A stretch of 64,000 nt of DNA, from NCBI GenBank assembly GCA_947627695.1, contig CANQXF010000002.1, forward strand, positions 124,001 through 188,000, read 5' to 3'. The notes beneath the pieces are model-generated. The model had not been told where the DNA came from. It made no database searches and saw only the letters and a program-made list of their open reading frames with translations. Position 1 is the stretch's first letter. Each line of letters starts with the position of its first letter. The DNA is from an uncultured Ruminiclostridium sp. Its GTDB lineage: Bacteria; Bacillota; Clostridia; Oscillospirales; Ruminococcaceae. This document shows positions 1-7,587 of this stretch, piece after piece. A program made the translations under genes and the position numbers.

Positions 1-314
1 TCAACAATAATTCAACCCTCCGCTGATCACATCTCGTCAAGCGAACGTCAGGTTTATGCTTGCGTGACATATGCCCGCCGCATAATACTGCTGAACTTCT
101 TTTATTGAAATTTTTTTTTCAAAACGAATCCCCACCGTTGTAACTGACGGCGAATTGACGGCTGTTATCAGAAAATCGGGAGTAAAAAAATCCACCTGCT
201 GAACATTTCAGCCGTACCATGCAAAAGATTTATTGGCGAATAAATCCACAGAGGCAAGCAAATAAAACAAAGAGGCTGATATAAGATCAACCTCTTTTTA
301 TTTCTGTTATAGGT
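1..314. other. gene-free left edge of window
   Basis: No convincing gene was found here. A plus-strand frame is open from base 1 to a stop near 108 and another short open stretch ends near 240, but neither has a recognisable motif. They could be remnants of a gene entering from the left. The only structured element is a hairpin at 277-303. Confidence 0.5.
277..303. terminator. putative intrinsic terminator, possibly bidirectional
   Basis: A stem (AGAGGCTGAT pairing with ATCAACCTCT, one G-T mismatch) is followed by TTTTATTT on the plus strand and by TTTGTTTT on the minus strand. It lies just left of the left inverted repeat, so leftward transcripts leaving the invertible segment at 315 would meet it almost at once. 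Confidence 0.6.
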
Positions 315-336
315 TCGCTTATTGTTCCCATAAGCG
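315..336 (+). repeat. left inverted repeat (IRL) of putative invertible segment
   Basis: This 22-bp sequence is the exact reverse complement of 1634-1655. Each copy is itself an interrupted palindrome: arms CGCTTAT and ATAAGCG around a 7-nt asymmetric spacer. That is the form of a tyrosine-recombinase core site, with two monomer-binding arms around the crossover spacer. The two copies lie in inverted orientation around the recombinase gene. Confidence 0.8.
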
Positions 337-364
337 GTCCTAAAACTGTACATTCCTTTTTATA

Positions 365-393
365 ATTTTATCACAAAACACTGTCATTGTCAA
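365..393 (-). promoter_or_regulatory. strong outward promoter inside the inverton
   Basis: On the minus strand TTGACA (388-393), a 17-nt spacer and TAAAAT (365-370) form a near-consensus vegetative promoter. The predicted start is near 357, so the transcript leaves the segment through the left repeat. No convincing gene follows on that side within the window. Confidence 0.75.
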
Positions 394-494
394 TATGATT
401 TTTCTGACACAAAGCCTTTTTTTTATTAATAAAAAATTCAGCCATACAGTCCTCCGTCATTGTATAATTAAGAAAAAACGAGAGGTGACTTATT

Positions 495-1568
495 ATGTCA
501 AGAAAAGGTACAAACATTTACAAACGCAGGGACGGACGCTGGGAAGCGAGATATGTTAAAAGCGTTGATTCAGGCGGAAAAAAGCATTATGGGTCGGTTT
601 ACGGGAGGACTTACCGTGAAGTACGGGACAAGCAGGTAAGCTGCATAAACAATTCCGGCTCAGACTTCGGGCAGACGCATATAACCTTGTCGCAGCTTAT
701 GAGAGAGTGGCTTTTTTCCGTTTCTCTCACCGTAAAAAATTCCACCTATCGCAAGTATGAATGCCTTGTACGCAACCATATCGAGCATACACATCTGGGA
801 GATATGCAGGTCAGATCTATTACGGGGAAGGATATCAGCGCCCTGGCGTCCGAACTGCTTCTGACTCTCAGCGAAAAAAGCGTGAACGACGTTCTCACGA
901 CTGTAAATTCGGCTTTGTCATATGGGGAGGAGATCTATGGGATACCGAAAATAAAGCTGCACTATGTAAAAGAGGTACAAAAGGAAATGCGTGTGCTTTC
1001 CGTAGCCGAGCAAAAGCGGCTGGAGGCTTATCTTACAACCGATACCGACACCTGCAAATTCGGCGTCCTGCTGGCTCTTTATACGGGATTAAGATTGGGG
1101 GAGCTTTGCGCCCTGCGCTGGGAAGATGTGGGCAGGAACGAGCTTGTCGTCAGCAAAACTCTCCACAGGGTAAAGAGCGACAAGGGAACAGTCCTGGAGG
1201 TGACCACTCCCAAAACCAAAAGCTCATACCGAGTTATTCCGCTTCCCGAATTTCTCCTCCCGCTTACGGAGCAGTTCAGAAGCAGCGGCGCCGTTTTGAA
1301 AAATCATAACGGCGATTCGGTCGAGCCAAGGCTTATGCAGTACAGGTTTGAAACGTACATCAGGGAATGCGGTCTGCCTAAAACAAATTTTCACGCTTTG
1401 CGCCACACCTTTGCCACAAGGTGCGTGGAGGCGGGCTTCGACATAAAATCTCTGTCGGAGATTTTGGGGCACAGCGATGTAAAGACCACGCTGAACAGAT
1501 ACGTCCATTCATCATTTGAGCAGAAGAAAAAGAATATGGACCTTTTACAGCCTGCAAGTGAGTTATAA
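495..1568 (+). CDS. tyrosine site-specific recombinase (integrase family)
   Basis: A 357-residue recombinase of normal length. The N-terminus resembles an arm-type DNA-binding domain (about 1-50), followed by a SAM-like core-binding domain (about 60-150) and a catalytic domain with Arg200 (TGLRLGEL), the HALRH box (His300, Arg303), His326 (LGH) and the nucleophile Tyr336 (NRY). All catalytic residues look intact. GAGGTG precedes the ATG at good spacing, and a TATAAT at 463-468 is the likely -10. No excisionase or phage genes are adjacent. The gene sits between perfect inverted 22-bp sites, so it more likely catalyses inversion of its own segment than phage integration. After inversion its transcription would run leftward. 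Confidence 0.93.
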   Translation: MSRKGTNIYKRRDGRWEARYVKSVDSGGKKHYGSVYGRTYREVRDKQVSCINNSGSDFGQTHITLSQLMREWLFSVSLTVKNSTYRKYECLVRNHIEHTHLGDMQVRSITGKDISALASELLLTLSEKSVNDVLTTVNSALSYGEEIYGIPKIKLHYVKEVQKEMRVLSVAEQKRLEAYLTTDTDTCKFGVLLALYTGLRLGELCALRWEDVGRNELVVSKTLHRVKSDKGTVLEVTTPKTKSSYRVIPLPEFLLPLTEQFRSSGAVLKNHNGDSVEPRLMQYRFETYIRECGLPKTNFHALRHTFATRCVEAGFDIKSLSEILGHSDVKTTLNRYVHSSFEQKKKNMDLLQPASEL

Positions 1569-1585
1569 CACGTCAATATTCTGGT

Positions 1586-1620
1586 CAGGGCAGTGCGGAA
1601 ACTCCGCACTGCCCTGCTTT
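1586..1620 (+). terminator. recombinase terminator
   Basis: A perfect 14-bp GC-rich stem (1586-1599 with 1603-1616) with a 3-nt loop is followed by CTTTTG. It ends the recombinase transcript inside the inverted segment and insulates the lipoprotein gene from recombinase read-through in this orientation. Confidence 0.75.
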
Positions 1621-1633
1621 TGCACAGATCTTG

Positions 1634-1655
1634 CGCTTATGGGAACAATAAGCGA
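1634..1655 (-). repeat. right inverted repeat (IRR) of putative invertible segment
   Basis: Exact reverse complement of 315-336 over 22 bp; the flanking bases diverge immediately on both sides. It lies 68 bp upstream of the lipoprotein start codon, the right place for a promoter switch. Confidence 0.8.
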
Positions 1656-1722
1656 CAACACAGAACGCATTCTTTACTTTATAGTATTTCCGAAAATAAA
1701 AAAATAATTAGGGAGAATGCAT

Positions 1723-2754
1723 ATGAAAGAGAAAATAAAAACAATTACCTTTTTGTTTATTGTCACAGCGTTTTTGCTGTGCGGCTGTAACGCCGAAAAA
1801 ACGGTTGAAGATGAACGGGAACAGGGAAATTCCTCTCCGGAAAGCTCTGCTTCGCAGGAAGAAACCACCACGACGACGCAAGAGATCTTAACAACGCCGA
1901 GCGTAAGCGACACCGTTGCTGATGATGAACAACTGCAAACCGACCTGACAAACTTTGTTTCAATATTTACAGAACATGATCTGGAAATAACCGATATGCA
2001 AGTTATAAAGCGTCAGACTACCGTTGAAGACAAGGTAGATATTGTGTATGTTTCAGGCTCTGCTGAAAATGACATAGCTCTGTATAATTTCGACTATAAA
2101 ATGACGTATAACCTTTATAATGAAGGCTGGATACTGGACGAGGTGAACAAAGAAGGTTCAAGCGCAATGCCGAAAAAGGGTCCCAGTGACAATATGATAC
2201 AGCAATATGCAGAGCATAATGAAGGTATGAGTGCAAGCGACCATGATTCTTATGAAATAGGGGAAAACTACACAGAATTATCAAATGGTATCTCTGTTGT
2301 TGATATCAAATATACAGATAATTACAAAGCCGGACAGCGAACAACTACATACAGACATATTTATAAATTCAACAGCTCGAAAATGGATTGGGAATGGGAC
2401 GAAATAAAGTATATGCATAAGGAAGAGAGATATGATTTAGAAGGAGTATGGGAAGGAGAAGACTATTCGGTTAAAGTTACAATGCCCGATAACACCGATT
2501 TGTCGTCAATTAGTGTGGTTATTACTGATTTAAGAAGTAATGAGGTGGTGTATGACGGCTATACTAAAGAGGGTGTGCTTAAACGTTATGCTAATTTTTT
2601 AAATAGAAACAAACCTCATACCGATCCGATTACCGGATTGACACCTATATATGCAACTACTAACGATCATGAAAATATTTACTTTAGCAACAACGGTGTA
2701 AGCTATGAACCATATACGTATGCCGATATAATACAATTCACAAAGGTGTCCTGA
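1723..2754 (+). CDS. surface lipoprotein of unknown function
   Basis: A predicted 343-residue lipoprotein. The hydrophobic signal peptide ends in a lipobox-like LLCGC, with Cys22 the likely lipidated residue, followed by an acidic Ser/Thr-rich linker (about 25-65). The remaining 280 residues have no fold I recognise. An earlier ATG at 1717 is too close to the AGGGAG ribosome-binding site (1710-1715), so 1723 is chosen. No strong promoter is visible between the right inverted repeat and the gene; only a weak TATAGT-like box lies near 1680. This fits control by the inverton promoter. It may be the first gene of a run continuing to 7536. Confidence 0.8.
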   Translation: MKEKIKTITFLFIVTAFLLCGCNAEKTVEDEREQGNSSPESSASQEETTTTTQEILTTPSVSDTVADDEQLQTDLTNFVSIFTEHDLEITDMQVIKRQTTVEDKVDIVYVSGSAENDIALYNFDYKMTYNLYNEGWILDEVNKEGSSAMPKKGPSDNMIQQYAEHNEGMSASDHDSYEIGENYTELSNGISVVDIKYTDNYKAGQRTTTYRHIYKFNSSKMDWEWDEIKYMHKEERYDLEGVWEGEDYSVKVTMPDNTDLSSISVVITDLRSNEVVYDGYTKEGVLKRYANFLNRNKPHTDPITGLTPIYATTNDHENIYFSNNGVSYEPYTYADIIQFTKVS

Positions 2755-2831
2755 CAGCTTCCCCTGAAAATATACAACATTCCCTTTACACTTTAAATTA
2801 AATTCTTCAAAGCAAAAGGAGGGTATCTATT

Positions 2832-3668
2832 ATGTATTGCAGCCAATGCGGAAAAGAGCTTCCCGACGACGCAAAATTTTGTCAGAACTGCGGAAAGAGC
2901 ATTGACGGTTCTTCCGAACACAGCAGCAGATATGAGCCGCCCAGCTATTCACAGTCGCTCAGACGGTCGCCTACCGGAAAAGCGCTTACTATCATTTCTG
3001 TGATCATAACCTGTATAGGTTTGCTTATTGCACTGTTTTCAGATTATCTGGAACTGAGCGTAAAAACAAGTCAAATATCTATTTTTGGCACAAGTACAAA
3101 GCTGTTTTCATACAACGTCGGCTTGTTTACTATTCCCGATGTTATGGGCAAATTGCAAAGAGCCGCCGACTATACCGGAGTTCAGCTCCCCGACTCTTTG
3201 AACGTCCTGTATTTTGTGTTTTTTGTTTGGATAGTCGATATTATAATATCAGCGATCTTATTGATCAGGCGTTTTACACACTTAAGCGGAGCGAACGGCA
3301 AATATGTTTCTTTGGCATGGTATATACCTTTAACGCCTGTAATCACGAGCGTGATATTGAGCGTTGCTCTGAGTTCTGTTGAACAGAATACTTTTTCTGT
3401 GGGAGCCGAGCTTACTGGTTCTATGTATATCTTGGCGGCTCTGTTTGTCGCTGATTTTATCATCTCTCGTGCAGGCAAAAGCTTTAACGGCAAAATCGAA
3501 TATTATGAACGGCAGGAACGGGAAAGAAAGTATGCGCAGGAAAACAAACACTTCGGTTCCGGCGACAATATAAGCACCGCAGCGAGGAAGTACTGGAAAT
3601 GCAGATACTGCGGCAGATTAAACGACACAAATGTTTATTTCTGTCAAGAGTGCGGAAAAGACAGATGA
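2832..3668 (+). CDS. membrane protein with N- and C-terminal zinc ribbons
   Basis: A 278-residue protein with a zinc ribbon at each end: CSQCGKE...FCQNCG (about 3-20) and CRYCGRL...FCQECG at the C-terminus. About four hydrophobic segments lie between them (near 50-72, 125-148, 160-180, 194-212). Paired terminal CxxC motifs are common in Firmicute zinc-ribbon membrane proteins of unknown function. AAAGGAGGG precedes the ATG. It follows the lipoprotein by 77 nt and precedes the dockerin gene by 35 nt, consistent with one transcript, though an A/T-rich TTTACA-like stretch upstream could be an extra promoter. Function is not inferable. Confidence 0.8.
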   Translation: MYCSQCGKELPDDAKFCQNCGKSIDGSSEHSSRYEPPSYSQSLRRSPTGKALTIISVIITCIGLLIALFSDYLELSVKTSQISIFGTSTKLFSYNVGLFTIPDVMGKLQRAADYTGVQLPDSLNVLYFVFFVWIVDIIISAILLIRRFTHLSGANGKYVSLAWYIPLTPVITSVILSVALSSVEQNTFSVGAELTGSMYILAALFVADFIISRAGKSFNGKIEYYERQERERKYAQENKHFGSGDNISTAARKYWKCRYCGRLNDTNVYFCQECGKDR

Positions 3669-3703
3669 GCCAAATGACTAAAAATAATAAGGAGGAAATC
3701 ACA

Positions 3704-6169
3704 ATGAAAAAATTGAAACAAGCAGCCAAAAAACTTATATCCGCAATAGTTGCCCTCGCCCTTTTCATATCTCCCTTATCGGACTACCTGCCGATATTGG
3801 GAGAGGGAATGAAGGTGAGTGCGGCAAGTATCACTGAGAGTGGGGTGTGGCAGAAAATAGAAGAGCTAAGAAAATTATTTCCAAATGGAAGTTATTTTAC
3901 AGTTAATGATAAAACATGTGGAATGGCTAATGAGGAGCAAAGAAAAAAGCATAGCTGTAAAAATTGCCTATTGTCTAATATTCTAGCAAACAATACAAAG
4001 GCTAAAAACACGAATGTAGCAAATATATTAAATGCAAGTGATCAAAATTGTTATACCTGCGTTGCTTTTGCCAAATTTGCATATTGTTATATTTTTGGAC
4101 ACAGAAGTAATGAGAAGGACTCAAATAACACTACTATATCTAGTTCTTCATATGGTGGTGTAAACAGCACTTTTGTTTCACAATTAAAACCGGGAGATTA
4201 TTTATGCTTTTTTAAGGGCGATAATTTTGTCCATGCAGCTATATATTTAGGTTGCAATCAGAATAAAAACCAAATATACGTTTACGAAAATAATTATGGA
4301 GAATCTAGTTATAGCGAATTGTCAAAGGTTCTTTATAATAATTCCAAAGACTGCAGTAAATATAGTAAGATAACTGCTATTAGATCAAAAACATATTCAG
4401 AAACCCTCGACCTCACCACCACCCCCTTAAACCTCGGCGACCAGTTCCTCGCTGCTATTCAGTCATCTGACGGCACAAAGGCCCTGACGGTAGATTCCAA
4501 CAATAACGTCAGCATACAAAAGTACGTTGGCACGCCTAACCAGACGTGGATGTTCACCAGAACCGACGGAAATTATTATGAAATAAAGAACCCCGCAACA
4601 GGCAAATGCCTTGATGCTGCTAACGGTGGTAATTCCGACTATACGAACATACAGGTTTGGGAGGATAACGATACAAGCTCCCAAAGATACGGCATATACG
4701 GTTCACAGAACAGTTACGTTATGCGTGTGAAGTATTCTTCTGTCCTTGTCGTTGATGCCGGAGCGGCAAGAAATAATGTAAATCTTTATACATATTCCCC
4801 AAATATTGCCGCTCAGAAATTCAGGATATTCTGCCTGTTTGACAACGTCAGCGTCACAAACATAACGTCGACCAACGCTCTTGTTGCCGCAAAATTCCAT
4901 AAACCATCGGAAGCAAAGGCACTTGCGTATGACATCTCTGTTTCCACAAGCAGCAATATGCAGAATGCGGTTACACATTCCTGCAAACCTTCGTCGACAA
5001 ACGTAGGAAACACGTCCAGAGATATTACCTTTGACTTTGTCAAAGAGTACAATCATTACTTATCTGCAAATACGACATATTATTATCGTTTAATAGGCAA
5101 ATATGACATTAACGGTTCGACTGTAACATATACAAGTCCTGTTTATTCCTTCAAGACCCTTGCGGACAGCACCGACCCGTCGGTGACTGTCAAAGCTTCC
5201 ACCTCCCGTTATAAGAACACGATAACAAATACCAATGCAATAATTTACGGTGAAGTAGACAAGCCCTCAAGCTACCCCGTAACAAAGATAGGTATCCGTG
5301 TTCGTGTAGACGGTGGGACTTATGATAGCGGCTGGTCCAGATATGACGGCACGAGCAGTACGTACGTCGGTTCTACCTTTATGTGCCCATATTACGATAT
5401 GAATAAGGAACTGAAGCTGACCCTCACCCATTCTACGAAGTATTTTTACAAATTTTATGCAGTGGTGAACGGCAAGGAATATTGGAGCCCTGAAGGTTCG
5501 TTTACCACAACGGGCAGCCATTCCTTCGGTCCGTGGATAACAACAAAGCCTGCTACCTGCACCGAAAGCGGCGTACAGACAAGAAGCTGTTCCTGCGGCA
5601 AGACAGAAACACAGACTATCCCGGCAACGGGACATTCCTACGGTGCATGGACTACTACTAAAGCGCCCACCTGCACCGAAAGCGGCATACAGACAAGGAG
5701 CTGTACCAAGTGCGGAGATATGCAGACGCAGACCATTGCAGCAAAAGGACACAGCTATTCTTCAGAGTGGACAGTAGACGTACAGCCCACCTGCACCGCT
5801 GACGGCAGTAAATCTCATCATTGCACCGTATGCGGAGCAAAAACTGATATAACATCTGTCCCTGCTCTCGGACACAATTATGTGACCACCGTAGTTCCTC
5901 CTACCGTGGATTCAGACGGATATACTCTGCATCAATGCACAAGATGCTCCCACAGCTACAAAGACAACTACGTACCAAAAATATTGCTTGGCGATGTTGA
6001 CGGTGACGGGATCATAACCATCAGGGACTGTGTGCTGATAGCAAGATATTATTCGAATTGGAACGTTGACATTATAACAGAAGCTGCAGATGTGGACGGC
6101 GATGGAATAATAACTCTCCGTGACGCAATTGAAGCAGCAAGGATATATTCCGGCTGGTATAACCGGTGA
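3704..6169 (+). CDS. secreted dockerin protein: Cys-peptidase-like, ricin-type lectin, Cys-pair repeats, type I dockerin
   Basis: An 821-residue secreted modular protein. GGAGG precedes the ATG at 3704; an in-frame upstream start overlaps the previous gene and is rejected. Modules: signal peptide (about 1-40); an NlpC/P60- or CHAP-like cysteine-hydrolase region (about 65-225) with CYTCVAFAKF (Cys119 candidate nucleophile), LKPGDYL and HAAIYLG (His177); a ricin-B-like lectin region (about 243-378); a fibronectin-like stretch; three to four CTESG...RSC..CG repeats (about 605-760); and a C-terminal type I dockerin with two DVDGDGIIT calcium loops. The natural partner is the cohesin protein downstream. 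The hydrolase module is markedly richer in A+T than the rest, suggesting module exchange. Catalytic activity is not proven. Confidence 0.85.
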   Translation: MKKLKQAAKKLISAIVALALFISPLSDYLPILGEGMKVSAASITESGVWQKIEELRKLFPNGSYFTVNDKTCGMANEEQRKKHSCKNCLLSNILANNTKAKNTNVANILNASDQNCYTCVAFAKFAYCYIFGHRSNEKDSNNTTISSSSYGGVNSTFVSQLKPGDYLCFFKGDNFVHAAIYLGCNQNKNQIYVYENNYGESSYSELSKVLYNNSKDCSKYSKITAIRSKTYSETLDLTTTPLNLGDQFLAAIQSSDGTKALTVDSNNNVSIQKYVGTPNQTWMFTRTDGNYYEIKNPATGKCLDAANGGNSDYTNIQVWEDNDTSSQRYGIYGSQNSYVMRVKYSSVLVVDAGAARNNVNLYTYSPNIAAQKFRIFCLFDNVSVTNITSTNALVAAKFHKPSEAKALAYDISVSTSSNMQNAVTHSCKPSSTNVGNTSRDITFDFVKEYNHYLSANTTYYYRLIGKYDINGSTVTYTSPVYSFKTLADSTDPSVTVKASTSRYKNTITNTNAIIYGEVDKPSSYPVTKIGIRVRVDGGTYDSGWSRYDGTSSTYVGSTFMCPYYDMNKELKLTLTHSTKYFYKFYAVVNGKEYWSPEGSFTTTGSHSFGPWITTKPATCTESGVQTRSCSCGKTETQTIPATGHSYGAWTTTKAPTCTESGIQTRSCTKCGDMQTQTIAAKGHSYSSEWTVDVQPTCTADGSKSHHCTVCGAKTDITSVPALGHNYVTTVVPPTVDSDGYTLHQCTRCSHSYKDNYVPKILLGDVDGDGIITIRDCVLIARYYSNWNVDIITEAADVDGDGIITLRDAIEAARIYSGWYNR

Positions 6170-6181
6170 GCTTTGGCGGTA

Positions 6182-6203
6182 ATAAGCTTGTATACAAGCT
6201 TAT
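6182..6203. repeat. 22-bp perfect palindrome between dockerin and cohesin genes
   Basis: ATAAGCTTGTA is followed directly by its reverse complement. As RNA it gives a 9-bp stem with a four-base loop. No T-run follows, so it is more likely a processing or stability element, or an operator, than a terminator. It is unrelated in sequence to the inverton repeats. Confidence 0.7.
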
Positions 6204-6234
6204 AATAAAATTATAAAGCAAAAGGAGATCAAAA

Positions 6235-7536
6235 ATGAGAAAACTAATTTCTTATTTGCTGGCGGCAGCAGTTTCAGCAGGATGTATGTTTGTTCCCGCA
6301 ACTGTCAGCGCACAGGGCGATACACCTGTTGTTGTAAGCGTTGCCTTTGACAAAACCGAACTGCATACGGGAGATAAGGTGACCGCAACATTCAGCCTAG
6401 ACACGAATCCAGGTCTTATAGGAGCAGGATTCAACGTACAGTATGACAGTGATGTTATTTATGTTGCAAGTTCCGATGCATACAGTGATCCGGAGGAAAA
6501 AATATTCGATGTCTCCATGGGACTTGAAGACGGAACGGAGAACAGGAATAACTTTGGACTTACATGGTTTAATGTCGGAAATGCAAGCTCCAAGACAGGC
6601 GCATTGTGCAGTATTGAATTTACAGTGCGTGATAATGTTGATCTGTCCAAGGATGGAACGGCAGAAACCGGCTTTACTGTATCATTTGCGGTTGGCGGCT
6701 TCACAGACGGTGAACTGGAATTTGTACCCGAATCCGATATCACATTCAATTACAAAGCCCCCACAGTAGTCTGCGACCACAAGGACACCAAGACTGTCAC
6801 CACCGAACCTACCTGCGGCAAAGACGGCAAAGTCGACACCATATGCAATATATGCGGCAAAACTGTTAAGACCGAGATTCTGCCTGCAACAGGCGAGCAT
6901 ACATGGGATAACGGAACGCAGACAAAGGCTTCCACCTGCACGGACAAGGGCGAAATGACCTATAAATGTACCGTATGCGGCGAAACCAAGACAGAAGAAA
7001 CAGACGCTCTCGGCCACGATTTCGGCGATTGGCAGACAACCAAAGAACCCACCTGCACCGAAACAGGCGTAAAAGAAAGAGTCTGCACACGCTGCAATGC
7101 CAAGGAAACCGAAGAAATTGCGGCTCTCGAACACGAATTTGGCGATTGGCAGACGACCAAAGAACCCACCTGCACCGAAGCAGGCACAAAGGAAAGAGCC
7201 TGCACACGTTGCGATGCAAAGGAGACCGAAGAAATTGCGGCGCTCGGCCACACCTGGGGCGACTGGACAGTAACAAAGGAGGCTACCGAGACTGAAACAG
7301 GCGTTGAAGAGAGAACCTGCACCGTCTGCGGTGAAAAGGAAACAAGAGAGACACCCGTTCTTCAGCCCACTCCTACTGAGCCGCAGCCCACCGAACCTTC
7401 AAATACAACTGCTCCTCCTGCCAACGGCAGCCAGGACAAGATCCCCGATACAGGATATCCTTTCGCGGGACTTGCAGTTGTACTGCTTGCAGCAGCAGGC
7501 ACAGCGGCGGCGATCACCATAAAGAAGCGCAAGTAA
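6235..7536 (+). CDS. cell-wall-anchored cohesin protein (scaffoldin-like)
   Basis: A 433-residue surface protein with a signal peptide (about 1-26), one cohesin domain (about 31-172; VSVAFDKTELHTGDKVT start, GLTWFNVG and CSIEFTV strands), about four to five Cys-pair repeats (178-372) closely matching those of the dockerin protein, a Pro/Thr linker (374-400) and a C-terminal sorting signal: IPDTG (403-407), hydrophobic stretch, KKRK tail. IPDTG departs from LPxTG only at the first residue. AAAGGAGAT precedes the start. A single-cohesin wall anchor beside a dockerin protein forms a natural docking pair. No sortase gene lies in the window. The type of the cohesin is uncertain. Confidence 0.85.
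   Translation: MRKLISYLLAAAVSAGCMFVPATVSAQGDTPVVVSVAFDKTELHTGDKVTATFSLDTNPGLIGAGFNVQYDSDVIYVASSDAYSDPEEKIFDVSMGLEDGTENRNNFGLTWFNVGNASSKTGALCSIEFTVRDNVDLSKDGTAETGFTVSFAVGGFTDGELEFVPESDITFNYKAPTVVCDHKDTKTVTTEPTCGKDGKVDTICNICGKTVKTEILPATGEHTWDNGTQTKASTCTDKGEMTYKCTVCGETKTEETDALGHDFGDWQTTKEPTCTETGVKERVCTRCNAKETEEIAALEHEFGDWQTTKEPTCTEAGTKERACTRCDAKETEEIAALGHTWGDWTVTKEATETETGVEERTCTVCGEKETRETPVLQPTPTEPQPTEPSNTTAPPANGSQDKIPDTGYPFAGLAVVLLAAAGTAAAITIKKRK
7012..7250 (+). repeat. 117-bp tandem repeats inside the cohesin gene
   Basis: Two adjacent units (for example 7024-7062 and 7141-7179) are nearly identical at DNA level with a 117-bp period, encoding 39-residue Cys-pair repeats. Such units can expand or contract by recombination without changing frame, so spacer length of the wall anchor may vary between strains. 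Confidence 0.75.
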
Positions 7537-7545
7537 AAACAAAAA

Positions 7546-7575
7546 ATTGCAGTCATCACAGTGACTGCAATTTTT
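7546..7575 (+). terminator. terminator after the cohesin gene
   Basis: Stem ATTGCAGTCA / TGACTGCAAT is followed by a run of nine T. The preceding A-run lets it also serve the convergent glycosyltransferase gene. Confidence 0.9.
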
Positions 7576-7587
7576 TTTTAACTTTTT

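Larger units (their letters stand above)
315..1655. other. putative self-encoded promoter inverton
   Basis: The segment between the 22-bp inverted repeats holds, in order, an outward-facing promoter (365-393, minus strand), the recombinase gene and a strong hairpin terminator. Tyrosine recombinases acting on inverted sites flip the DNA between them. After a flip, the promoter would map near 1577-1605 and read rightward across the right repeat into the lipoprotein gene at 1723. In the drawn orientation it reads left into the terminator at 277-303. The anatomy is seen directly; switching is inferred. Confidence 0.7.

Noticed and set aside
168-353. 61-codon minus-strand frame at the left edge, starting within the inverton and running through the left repeat
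   Set aside because: The outward promoter would transcribe it, but the AAGGA motif abuts the ATG, the product has no recognisable motif, and the terminator at 277-303 lies inside the frame.
315-1655. Interpretation of the 22-bp inverted repeats as insertion-sequence ends
   Set aside because: There is no DDE transposase or target-site duplication; the gene is a tyrosine recombinase and each repeat is itself a two-armed palindrome, which fits a recombinase core site better.
5267-5752. 161-codon minus-strand frame in the dockerin gene
   Set aside because: It is the mirror of the Cys-repeat coding sequence; no start signals and the plus-strand domain order is clear.
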